DNA of 6,210 nucleotides, taken from NCBI GenBank assembly GCA_003165095.1, contig PLSH01000152.1, forward strand, positions 1 through 6,210, read 5' to 3'. The notes under the pieces were generated by a model. That model did not search any database. It was not told the origin of the DNA and saw only the letters and a program-made list of their open reading frames with translations. Positions within the stretch are counted from its first letter, which is position 1. Every line of letters begins with the position of its first letter. Position numbers and translations under genes: made by a program. This DNA comes from Acidobacteriaceae bacterium. Lineage in GTDB: Bacteria; Acidobacteriota; Terriglobia; Terriglobales; Acidobacteriaceae. Positions 1 to 6,210 of this stretch are shown in pieces.

Positions 1-1839
1 CGGCCGCTGGCTACGAGCGAGGAGCGGGCCGAACATATCGGTCCCCTGGCGGGGATTCCGGTCTTCGGGCTGGATGCGCTGAGCTCGGCTGCGTACGGGC
101 CGGAGGCGGCGCTGACGCTGCTGATCCCGCTGGGGCTGATGGGCGTGCATTACATCGTGCCGGTGAGCGCGGCGATTGTGGCGCTGCTGACGATTGTGTA
201 TTTCAGCTACCGGCAGACGATTGAAGCCTATCCGCATGGCGGGGGCTCGTACACGGTGGCCAGCCAGAACCTGGGCGAGGGCGCGGGGCTGCTGGCGGCG
301 GCGGCGCTGATGATCGACTACGTGCTGACGGCCGCAGTGGGGATTTCGGCAGGGGTGGGCGCGCTGATCTCGGCTGTGCCCAGCCTGCAGCCGCATACAT
401 TGAAACTTTGCCTGTTGGTGCTGGCGATTCTGACCATCGTGAACATGCGCGGGGTGCACGACACGGGCGTGGTGTTCATGATTCCCACCTATTTGTTCAC
501 GGGAACGCTGCTGATCGTGATCGGGGTTGGGGCGTGGCATGTGCTGGCGAGCGGGGGGCATCCGCAACCGGTGATGCAGATGCCGGTGGTGCCGGCGGCT
601 ACGATGGCGGTGGGCTGGTGGCTGCTGCTGAAGGTGTTTTCGTCGGGGTGCACGGCGATGACCGGCGTGGAGGCGGTGAGCAACGGGGTGATGGCGTTCC
701 GCGACGATACGCGGAAGAACGCGAAGATCACGCTGACGATCATCATCGTGCTGCTGGGCGTGCTGCTGTCGGGGATTGCGCTGCTGTGCCGGTCGTACAC
801 AATTGCCGCGACGAATCCCGACGGGCCGGGCTACGAGAGCGTGCTGTCGATGCTGACGCGGGCGGTGATGGGGCACGGCTGGTTCTACTACGTGACGATC
901 AGCTCGGTGCTGCTGGTGCTGGCGCTGTCAGCGAACACGGCGTTTGCGGATTTTCCGCGGTTGACGCGGGCGATTGCGATCGACGATTACATGCCGCACG
1001 TGTTCATGCTGCGCGGGCGGCGGCTGCTCTACTCGTGGGGCATTTATGTGCTGGTGGCGCTGACGGCGCTGCTGCTGATCATTTTTGGCGGCGTCACGGA
1101 CCGGCTGATCCCGCTGTTTGCCATCGGCGCATTCATGGCTTTTACGCTGTCGCAGGCAGGGATGGTGATGCACTGGAAGCGCCAGGGCAATGTGCCGGTG
1201 CGGATGTTTGTGAACGGGCTGGGCGCGGTGGCCACGGGGATTACGACAGTGGTGGTGCTGGTGGCCAAGTTTGCCGCCGGGGCGTGGATTACGGCATTGC
1301 TGGTGGTGGTGATGATCGTGATGATGCGCGCGGTGAAGCGGCATTATGTGCGCGTGAACCGGGCCACGGCGCTGGATAGGCCGATCGTACCGGCGCAGGT
1401 GAAGGAACCGATCGTGGTGGTGCCGATCGACCGCTGGAGCCGGATCACGGAGAAGGCACTTTCGTTCGCGCTGGCGATGTCGAATGATATCCGCTGCCTG
1501 CATGTGCAGGTGGGCGAGGAACTGGACCCGATTTGCCAGGACTGGGAGAAGGACGTGGCCGCGCCGCTGCGGGCGGCAGGCAAGTGCGTACCGAAGCTCG
1601 AGATTCTGCATTCGCCTTTCCGCTACGTGATACAGCCGGTGGTGGACTACGTGCTGAAGGTGGAGAAGGAGTCGGACTTCAATAAAATCTGCGTGCTGGT
1701 TCCGGAGCTGGTGGTGCGGCACTGGTGGGAGAACCTGATGCACAACCGGCGGGCGGATTTGCTGAAGGTGATTCTGCTGGTGCGCGGAAACCGGCGCATT
1801 ATTGTGATCAATATTCCGTGGTACCTGGAAGAGAAATAG
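1..1839 (+). CDS. APC-superfamily permease, KimA (YdaO)-like, with C-terminal cytoplasmic domain; 5' end missing
   Basis: The frame is open from base 1, and conserved first-helix sequence (GLDALSSAAYGPE, codons 23-35) precedes the first ATG at 139. That ATG is therefore internal, and the true start lies left of the window. The 612 visible codons are about the full length of B. subtilis KimA (about 607 aa). About twelve hydrophobic segments fill codons 16-445, followed by a soluble domain (about 465-612) with a universal-stress-protein-like beginning (EPIVVVPIDRWSRITEKAL). Motifs shared with KimA, compared from memory: YRQ...AYPxGGGSY, DYVLTAAVGISAG, FSSGCTAMTGVEAVSN, FGGVTDRLIPL and FTLSQAG. 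The functional positions D36, Y43, D117, T121, T230 and E233 of KimA correspond to D25, Y32, D106, T110, T221 and E224 here. S125 is replaced by G114 and Y377 by F373. KimA is a proton-coupled K+ importer of the inner membrane. Family membership is clear, but K+ as substrate is inference; an amino acid permease is the alternative. Confidence 0.93.
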   Translation, partial: RPLATSEERAEHIGPLAGIPVFGLDALSSAAYGPEAALTLLIPLGLMGVHYIVPVSAAIVALLTIVYFSYRQTIEAYPHGGGSYTVASQNLGEGAGLLAAAALMIDYVLTAAVGISAGVGALISAVPSLQPHTLKLCLLVLAILTIVNMRGVHDTGVVFMIPTYLFTGTLLIVIGVGAWHVLASGGHPQPVMQMPVVPAATMAVGWWLLLKVFSSGCTAMTGVEAVSNGVMAFRDDTRKNAKITLTIIIVLLGVLLSGIALLCRSYTIAATNPDGPGYESVLSMLTRAVMGHGWFYYVTISSVLLVLALSANTAFADFPRLTRAIAIDDYMPHVFMLRGRRLLYSWGIYVLVALTALLLIIFGGVTDRLIPLFAIGAFMAFTLSQAGMVMHWKRQGNVPVRMFVNGLGAVATGITTVVVLVAKFAAGAWITALLVVVMIVMMRAVKRHYVRVNRATALDRPIVPAQVKEPIVVVPIDRWSRITEKALSFALAMSNDIRCLHVQVGEELDPICQDWEKDVAAPLRAAGKCVPKLEILHSPFRYVIQPVVDYVLKVEKESDFNKICVLVPELVVRHWWENLMHNRRADLLKVILLVRGNRRIIVINIPWYLEEK

Positions 1840-1928
1840 GCTGCGCGGGGGCAGGAAGGCGGCCGGTGAGCGGGATTTTGACGGGGTGCGTGCTTTCCTA
1901 AAGGCGTGGTGAGCAGTCACAATGGTGA

Positions 1929-3695
1929 GTGCACCCTAGTCCAACCAAAGAGAACAGGAATGGCCGGAGACGCGGGGCGGGGATTGCCTGCCGGGGCGCG
2001 ATGGCGGCGCTGTTTCTGACGGGTGTGGGAATTGCGGCGATGCAGCCGGCGATGGCGCAGGACCCCTTGCCGGGGGAGCAGTTGCCGTCGCTGCCGGCAA
2101 TCGATCGCACGCTGGCGACACTGCATGGAGTGGTGCGCAACTCGGCCACGGGCGAGGGAGTGCCGCGGGCCCTGGTGTCGATCCAGGGAGATGCGAGTGC
2201 GGGAGCGCTGACGGATGGAGACGGGCGCTTCGAGATTCCCGGATTGCCGGTGGGTCCGCAGGCGGTAGAGGTGCGCAAGCCAGGCTTTCTGGATCAGACC
2301 AACTCCGCGGTTTACGACGCGACCGCGAGCGGGCTGCCGCACAATGTGCTGTTGGCCGCGGATATGGCGGACGTGGAGTTTACGCTTTCGCCGACATGCA
2401 CGATTCGCGGCCAGATCGAACTCTCGACGGGTGACCCGGCGGAAGGGATCGAGGTTGGGTTGGCGCGGCGGACGGTGGCGAACGGGCGAGCCATCTGGCA
2501 GGCGAGCGGATTTGCGCACACCCGGAGCGATGGGAAGTACCGGTTTGGCGGGCTTGCGGACGGGGCGTATGCGCTCTACACAGAGCCGTCGATGGACAGT
2601 GAAGCGGCGGCGAACCTGGTGCAGCCGGGCGCAAAGGCCGCCGAGCGGTGGGGCTACGCGAGCGTGTACTATCCTGACGCGCGTGATCCGTCGGGAGCGG
2701 CGAAGATTACGGTAGCGAGCGGCGAAGAGGCGCAGGCTAACCTGACGCTGACGCGGGAGCCGTTTCAGACTGTGACCGCAAATGTTGTGCCGGCGCAGGC
2801 GGGGATGAACTACTCGGCGCTGGTGATGGATGGGGCCGGGCGCCAGCTTCGCTACGGAGCGCAGTACGACCAGAACTCGCATACGATCCAGGCGGCGCTG
2901 CCGGATGGGAGCTACTCGATGCTGGTTTCGTCGGCGCCGCAATTTGACCAGGCGGGCCGCGGCGGCGGGGCCGGGGTGCTGGTGGGGACGGTGGATTTTT
3001 CCGTGGCCGGGCATGCGGTGACCAACCTGCGGGTGCCGTTGACGACGCCGAGGCCGAGTTCCGTACAGGTAAACGTGGTGAGAAGCGGGGCAGGAAAGGG
3101 AGCGGGTCAAATCGGCGAGGTCCTGGTGATGGTGAACAGGGCGGGAGGTTGGATTGACGACGGAATGGCGAGCGTGTATGCGAGCGGCACGCCGCCTGCT
3201 CCGCTGCCGGCGACGTACACCCTGCCGGGCGCCTATTGGGCGGATGTACAACTTGCGGAGCAGGGGCTTTGCGAGGGGTCGTTTACGGCCGGTGGGGCGA
3301 ACCTGGCGCGCGAGCCGGTGGCGATCGGACTGAGCGGCTCGACTGCGCCGATGGAGCTGACGCTGCGCGACGACTGCGCGCAACTGAATCTCAGCCTGCC
3401 GGAAGATGTGGCGGGGATGGCAGCGGGCGAGGAGCGCTACTACACAGCGTGGGTGGTTCCGGATTTCGATTTCACGCGCGAGCTATACCCGGTGGTGTTG
3501 CGGCCTACATCGGGCGGGACGGTGTTGCTGAACAATATGACGCCGGGGAACTATCACGTGTATACGTTCGCGGGGCCGGTGCGGCTGGAGTACAGGAACC
3601 GCACGGCGCTGGCGGCACTGCCGGATGCGGGGCAGGTGGTGACGCTATCTCCGAGTGAAACGACAAATCTTGTGGTGGAGGCGCCGGAGCCATGA
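1929..3695 (+). CDS. Secreted carboxypeptidase-regulatory-like (Ig/prealbumin-fold) modular protein
   Basis: The 588-aa product begins with an arginine-rich stretch (NGRRRG, residues 11-16), a hydrophobic core and an AMA|QD cleavage site near residue 43, a Sec signal peptide. Residues 64-122 form a carboxypeptidase-regulatory-like beta-sandwich (HGVVRNSATGEGVPRALV, then DGDGRFEIPGLPVG). Residues 155-222 form a second one (RSDGKYRFGGLADGAYAL), followed by YYPDARDP (247-254) and a strand ending QANLTL (269-274). The C-terminal part carries Cys448 and Cys483, which could form a disulfide, and a last module with NMTPGNYHVYTF (536-547). There is no peptidase catalytic site, TonB-dependent barrel or anchor. 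The family is widespread in Acidobacteria with unknown function; binding or scaffolding in the envelope is a guess. GTG 1929 directly follows an in-frame TGA and has no good ribosome binding site. ATG 2001 is the next in-frame start but would remove the basic signal-peptide region. The frame is secure; the start is not. Confidence 0.9.
   Translation: MHPSPTKENRNGRRRGAGIACRGAMAALFLTGVGIAAMQPAMAQDPLPGEQLPSLPAIDRTLATLHGVVRNSATGEGVPRALVSIQGDASAGALTDGDGRFEIPGLPVGPQAVEVRKPGFLDQTNSAVYDATASGLPHNVLLAADMADVEFTLSPTCTIRGQIELSTGDPAEGIEVGLARRTVANGRAIWQASGFAHTRSDGKYRFGGLADGAYALYTEPSMDSEAAANLVQPGAKAAERWGYASVYYPDARDPSGAAKITVASGEEAQANLTLTREPFQTVTANVVPAQAGMNYSALVMDGAGRQLRYGAQYDQNSHTIQAALPDGSYSMLVSSAPQFDQAGRGGGAGVLVGTVDFSVAGHAVTNLRVPLTTPRPSSVQVNVVRSGAGKGAGQIGEVLVMVNRAGGWIDDGMASVYASGTPPAPLPATYTLPGAYWADVQLAEQGLCEGSFTAGGANLAREPVAIGLSGSTAPMELTLRDDCAQLNLSLPEDVAGMAAGEERYYTAWVVPDFDFTRELYPVVLRPTSGGTVLLNNMTPGNYHVYTFAGPVRLEYRNRTALAALPDAGQVVTLSPSETTNLVVEAPEP
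3677..3695 (+). promoter_or_regulatory. ribosome binding site and ATGA stop/start overlap coupling the two secreted-protein genes
   Basis: GGAGG at 3677-3681 lies 10 nt before the ATG at 3692. A second GGAG at 3686-3689 is only 2 nt away and probably too close. The upstream stop TGA (3693-3695) shares two bases with this ATG. This arrangement usually lets a terminating ribosome restart on the next gene, so similar amounts of both proteins are expected; that is inference. Confidence 0.7.
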
Positions 3696-5332
3696 CGCAG
3701 CGGCTCACAAGGCGGTTGGTTTGCGGCGCGATCTCGGCGGCCGTGATGCTGACTATGGCGGCGCATGCGCAGACGGCCGGCAACTACCGGATTGCGGGGA
3801 CGGTCGTGAATGCGCAGACGGGCGGCCCGGTGCGGGGCGCGACGGTGGAGGCGCTGAACGAAGAAGGCAGCTACGTGGTGGCCAGCACGGAGTCCGGCGA
3901 GGATGGGCATTTTACGCTGGAGCACCTGGCGGCCGCCAAATACCCGCTGCGGGCGTCAAAGCGCGGCTATTGCGCGGCATATTACGACGATCACGATGGG
4001 TATAACACGGCCATTGTGACCGGGGCGGACCAGCGGACCGGGGACCTGGTATTCCGGGTGACGCCGGAGGGGCTGCTGAGCGGGGTGGTGACGGGCGATG
4101 GAGGCGACCCCGCGGAGGGCGCAACGGTGATGCTCTTCAAGAAGCCGCGGAATCATGAGGCAGGCGGAAAGATCGTCCAAATGAACTCGGAGCAGACGGA
4201 CGACACCGGGGCGTATGAGTTTACGGGGCTGACGGCGGGCGAATATCTGCTGGCGGTGAGGGCGCAGCCCTGGTATGCGCTGAGCCGGACCAGCGCTTCG
4301 GAGCAACGGCGGGAAACCGAGGCGGAAGCGGCGCTGGATGTGGCGTATCCGGTGACGTTTTTCGATTCCACGACGGACGAGGGCTCGGCGACGCCGATTG
4401 CACTGTCTGAAGGCAGCCGCGAGGAGGCGAATCTCAGCCTGCACGCGGTTCCGGCGCTGCGCATGGAGTTCCAAGGGACGAGCAAACAGGACGAAGCGAT
4501 TTCACGGCCGGAGTTGCGGCAACCAATTTTTGGCATGGATGCGCCTCTTCTTGGAGCGGGCTTGCAGTATGACGCACAGACGGGAAGTGGCGAGTTCAGC
4601 GGCGTGGCGCCGGGCCACTACGAGCTGACAGTGGGAAATCCGCCGCGGGTGATGGAGATGGACGCGGCGGTGAGCGGGCAGGTGGATACATCGTCGGCGA
4701 CAGCCACGGTGGCTGTAAGCGGAGCGCTCGAAAACGCATCCGGGGAGGCGCTGGCGGGTGAGGCCGTGGTGACGCTGACGCCGGGCGAGGGCGCGGACGC
4801 GCGCGCCAATGCGCAGTCGACTACGCTGGTTCGGGGCGGATTCAGTTTTCAGGCAGTTCCGGGCGCATGGCAACTGCGGGTGATGAATTCGAGCGGGGTG
4901 TTGCCGGTGCTGGCGATAACGGCGGGCGGGCGCAGGCAGGCCGGCAACCGCGTGACGGTGGAGGACCGGACGCTTGCTCTGCGGGTGACGGTGAGCGCGA
5001 ACCCGACGCGGGTGGAGGGTTTTGCGCGGCAGGGCGGCAAGGGGTTTGCCGGGGCGCTGGTATTGCTGATTCCCAAAGACCTGGGGACGATTGCGGAACT
5101 GGCTCGGCGCGACCAATCGGACTCCGACGGGAGCTTTGCGCTGCTCAATGTGGCGCCAGGACAGTACACGGCGGTGGCCATCAAGGACGGTTGGGACCTG
5201 GATTGGGAGAATCCGGAGGCGATTGCGCGCTATCTTCCGGGCGGCGTGGCCGTCACAGTTGGAGGCGGGAAAGACAGCGAGCCGGACAAGCGGATGGGCG
5301 TTTCGGGGCCGGTTCCGGTTCAGACGAGGTGA
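3692..5332 (+). CDS. Secreted carboxypeptidase-regulatory-like modular protein, tandem paralogue of the upstream gene
   Basis: The 546-aa product starts with a convincing Sec signal peptide: RLTRR, then hydrophobic CGAISAAVMLTMAA, with cleavage at AHA|QT after residue 26. Residues 33-90 are a carboxypeptidase-regulatory-like module (IAGTVVNAQTGGPVRGATV, EDGHFTLEHL). Residues 127-192 are a second (DDTGAYEFTGLTAGEYLLAV). A weaker sandwich-like stretch lies near 342-398, and a final module spans about 440-503 (DSDGSFALLNVAPGQYTAVA), ending in WENPEAIARYLPGG. Its order of parts parallels the upstream gene: GDPAEG occurs at 138-143 here and 168-173 there, and EANLSL (245-250) matches QANLTL (269-274). 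The two genes look like diverged duplicates. The ATG overlaps the upstream stop as ATGA, so translation is probably coupled. No enzyme motif, membrane anchor or lipobox is seen; Cys11 sits before the hydrophobic core and is not a lipoprotein cysteine. The protein is probably periplasmic or exported, with unknown function. Confidence 0.92.
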   Translation: MTQRLTRRLVCGAISAAVMLTMAAHAQTAGNYRIAGTVVNAQTGGPVRGATVEALNEEGSYVVASTESGEDGHFTLEHLAAAKYPLRASKRGYCAAYYDDHDGYNTAIVTGADQRTGDLVFRVTPEGLLSGVVTGDGGDPAEGATVMLFKKPRNHEAGGKIVQMNSEQTDDTGAYEFTGLTAGEYLLAVRAQPWYALSRTSASEQRRETEAEAALDVAYPVTFFDSTTDEGSATPIALSEGSREEANLSLHAVPALRMEFQGTSKQDEAISRPELRQPIFGMDAPLLGAGLQYDAQTGSGEFSGVAPGHYELTVGNPPRVMEMDAAVSGQVDTSSATATVAVSGALENASGEALAGEAVVTLTPGEGADARANAQSTTLVRGGFSFQAVPGAWQLRVMNSSGVLPVLAITAGGRRQAGNRVTVEDRTLALRVTVSANPTRVEGFARQGGKGFAGALVLLIPKDLGTIAELARRDQSDSDGSFALLNVAPGQYTAVAIKDGWDLDWENPEAIARYLPGGVAVTVGGGKDSEPDKRMGVSGPVPVQTR

Positions 5333-5479
5333 GGAGGGCCTGGCGGACGTTGCCGGAGTGCAAGGGACGACTTCTTGGAAGCAGGGGGTAGAAGGTAGTC
5401 TATTGAAGTACCGGAAATTGGTTTGAGCGCCTGGGCCGGGAAGCAGCCGGATGGGGCGGGATTGTGACAGCACGGAATT

Positions 5480-5485
5480 GAGGAG
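5480..5485 (+). promoter_or_regulatory. ribosome binding site deciding the TTG start of the outer-membrane barrel gene
   Basis: GAGGAG is a strong anti-16S match. It lies 9 nt before TTG 5495, a normal spacing. TTG 5489 is only 3 nt away and ATG 5504 is 18 nt away, so TTG 5495 is the best-supported start. Confidence 0.65.
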
Positions 5486-5494
5486 AGTTTGAAG

Positions 5495-6103
5495 TTGAAG
5501 AGGATGTTTCAGCGTACGATTCTGGCCGTGATTGCGGCCATGTTCATTCCCCTGATGGCGACCAGCCAGGTTACCGCGCCGGAAAGCGGCGGGCCGGCCC
5601 CGGCGAATCAAGGTCCGAAATACGAGGCCTATGCCGGTTTCGGCTACACGAGCATCAACCAGGTGAATCAGTCGCGCTACGGCTTGATTGGCGCGGATCT
5701 GTCGCTGACCCGCGACTGGGGCAAGTATTTTGGCCTCAGCCTGATGGGAAATTATTACAAACCGCCGGTGGAAAGCGCCACGCCAGGGAATCCCGGCGAC
5801 CCGTCGGTTTATGAAGTGCTGGTGGGGCCCGAGATCCACGCTCAGATCTACAACACCGTGAGCGGGTTTATTCATGGCGGATTCGGCTACGCGCACACGG
5901 GCGGCGAAGCGATGAATCCGAATTCTTCATTTGCCGGCGGATTTGGCGGCGGGCTGTCGTATGGCCTCAGCCCGCGATGGGCGATACGGGCCTCGGGCGA
6001 CAAGATTGGCGCGGCGTATTCGCTGATCGACGCTTTGCCGGGCTATTCGTCGCACAGGACGTGGAATTCGAGCGCCACGATCGGGATTGTGTACAAGTTC
6101 TGA
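5495..6103 (+). CDS. Small outer-membrane beta-barrel protein (OmpA/OmpX-like size), hypothetical
   Basis: From TTG 5495 the product is 202 aa. Residues 1-25 are a signal peptide (MKRMFQR, hydrophobic LAVIAAMFIPLMA, cleavage near TSQ). A Pro/Gly-rich linker follows (26-42), and then alternating polar/hydrophobic beta-strands. These include YEAYAGFGYTSI (43-54), RYGLIGADLSL (61-71), FGLSLMGNYYK (79-89), VYEVLVGPEIHAQIY (105-119), SGFIHGGFGYAHTGG (123-137), FAGGFGGGLSYGL (146-158), WAIRASGDKIGAAYS (162-176) and SATIGIVYKF (193-202). About eight strands and a terminal phenylalanine fit a small barrel inserted by the BAM machinery. It may act as a structural porin or adhesin; no ligand can be inferred. 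Starts at TTG 5489 (two residues longer) or ATG 5504 are possible, and the end is certain. Its codon choice is less G-biased than that of the preceding genes. It is probably transcribed separately from them, or by weak read-through across the 156-nt gap. Confidence 0.9.
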   Translation: MKRMFQRTILAVIAAMFIPLMATSQVTAPESGGPAPANQGPKYEAYAGFGYTSINQVNQSRYGLIGADLSLTRDWGKYFGLSLMGNYYKPPVESATPGNPGDPSVYEVLVGPEIHAQIYNTVSGFIHGGFGYAHTGGEAMNPNSSFAGGFGGGLSYGLSPRWAIRASGDKIGAAYSLIDALPGYSSHRTWNSSATIGIVYKF

Positions 6104-6124
6104 GGGACTGAGGGACTGAGGGAC
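6101..6124 (+). repeat. three tandem copies of the 8-bp unit TGAGGGAC
   Basis: Copies lie at 6101-6108, 6109-6116 and 6117-6124 and are identical. The first copy begins with the stop codon of the barrel gene. Because the unit is 8 bp, the three TGA triplets fall in three different reading frames, so any frameshift near the gene end still meets a stop. It could be a slippage product; no function is known. Confidence 0.9.
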
Positions 6125-6167
6125 TAGGTCTGTGACCGGGAGAAGATGTTCTATCTAATGAGCGAAC

Positions 6168-6209
6168 GTGGGCCAGGAGGCCCACATTACAGCCGGCCGG
6201 GAGGCCGGC
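6168..6209. repeat. two consecutive perfect hairpins sharing the core GGCCRGGAGGCC (REP-like element)
   Basis: Hairpin 1 pairs GTGGGCC (6168-6174) with GGCCCAC (6179-6185) around loop AGGA. Hairpin 2 pairs GCCGGCC (6192-6198) with GGCCGGC (6203-6209) around loop GGGA. The two are exactly 24 nt apart, separated by ATTACA. The inner four base pairs and the GGA of the loop are identical, while the outer three pairs differ yet remain fully paired. The element resembles repetitive extragenic palindromes placed downstream of genes. Neither stem is followed by a T-tract within the window, so a classical Rho-independent terminator is not shown, although the stems could protect the 3' end of the mRNA. 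The array may continue past the right edge. Confidence 0.75.
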
Positions 6210-6210
6210 G

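Noticed and set aside
408..1379. 323-aa open frame on the + strand in a second frame
   Set aside because: It is a Gly/Ala/Arg-rich shadow inside the permease, whose own frame has clear transporter motifs.
139..1839. Permease starting at ATG 139
   Set aside because: The frame is open to base 1 and codons 23-35 encode the conserved first-helix motif, so this ATG is internal.
1878..1904. Possible promoter TTGACG - 15 nt - TAAAGG before the first secreted-protein gene
   Set aside because: The spacing is short and the -10 match is poor. In GC-rich DNA from an uncertain host this is too weak to annotate, though a promoter in the 1840-1928 gap is plausible.
928..1920. 330-aa open frame on the minus strand
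   Set aside because: It is antisense to the permease, and its His/Arg/Gln low-complexity runs mirror CTG/GTG-rich membrane-helix codons.
1917..3383. 488-aa open frame on the minus strand
   Set aside because: It lies fully opposite a well-supported secreted-protein gene, and its translation is dominated by R, H, Q and P with no domain or hydrophobic core. G-ending codons on the + strand suppress stops in this antisense frame.
5375..5401. Possible promoter TTGGAA - 15 nt - TAGTCT before the barrel gene
   Set aside because: Only partial matches to consensus and suboptimal spacing. The 5333-5488 gap shows no clear promoter, terminator or RNA structure.
4502..5896. 464-aa open frame on the minus strand
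   Set aside because: It is antisense to two supported genes and spans the gap between them. Its composition is Arg/His/Gln-rich, with no recognisable motif.
6168..6210. Rho-independent terminator
   Set aside because: The stems are strong, but the first is followed by ATTACA and the second by the window edge, so no T-tract is visible. Recorded as a hairpin repeat instead.

Overview
The window is GC-rich and coding almost throughout, with every gene on the + strand. It most likely comes from an acidobacterium (Acidobacteriota, probably class Terriglobia). This is inferred from two adjacent secreted proteins built from carboxypeptidase-regulatory-like modules of a style very common in that phylum, from the small outer-membrane barrel, and from the strong preference for G-ending codons. 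No rRNA or marker gene is present to prove it.

Layout: (1) Positions 1-1839 hold the 3' part of an APC-superfamily permease gene that is already open at the left edge. The protein has a 12-helix-type membrane domain and a C-terminal cytoplasmic domain, and it closely resembles the bacterial K+/H+ symporter KimA (YdaO) family. (2) After an 89-nt gap, 1929-3695 encodes a 588-aa exported protein of beta-sandwich modules. (3) Its stop overlaps the start of a second exported protein of the same build (3692-5332) as ATGA, so the two are probably translationally coupled. (4) After a 156-nt gap, 5495-6103 encodes a small outer-membrane beta-barrel protein with a TTG start and a clear ribosome binding site. 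(5) Positions 6104-6210 contain no gene. They hold a three-copy 8-bp tandem repeat that begins on the last stop codon, and then two perfect hairpins in direct succession that share a core and run to the window edge.

Functionally, genes 2-4 look like cell-envelope proteins: two modular secreted proteins and a barrel. No substrate can be read from the sequence. The permease is probably a separate unit, perhaps for potassium homeostasis. It keeps most of the residues known to matter in KimA but differs at two of them.

No phage, IS element, CRISPR array, tRNA or defence system was seen. The less ordinary items are the hairpin pair with paired changes in its outer stem, the tandem paralogous secreted pair, and the uncertain start region of gene 2.
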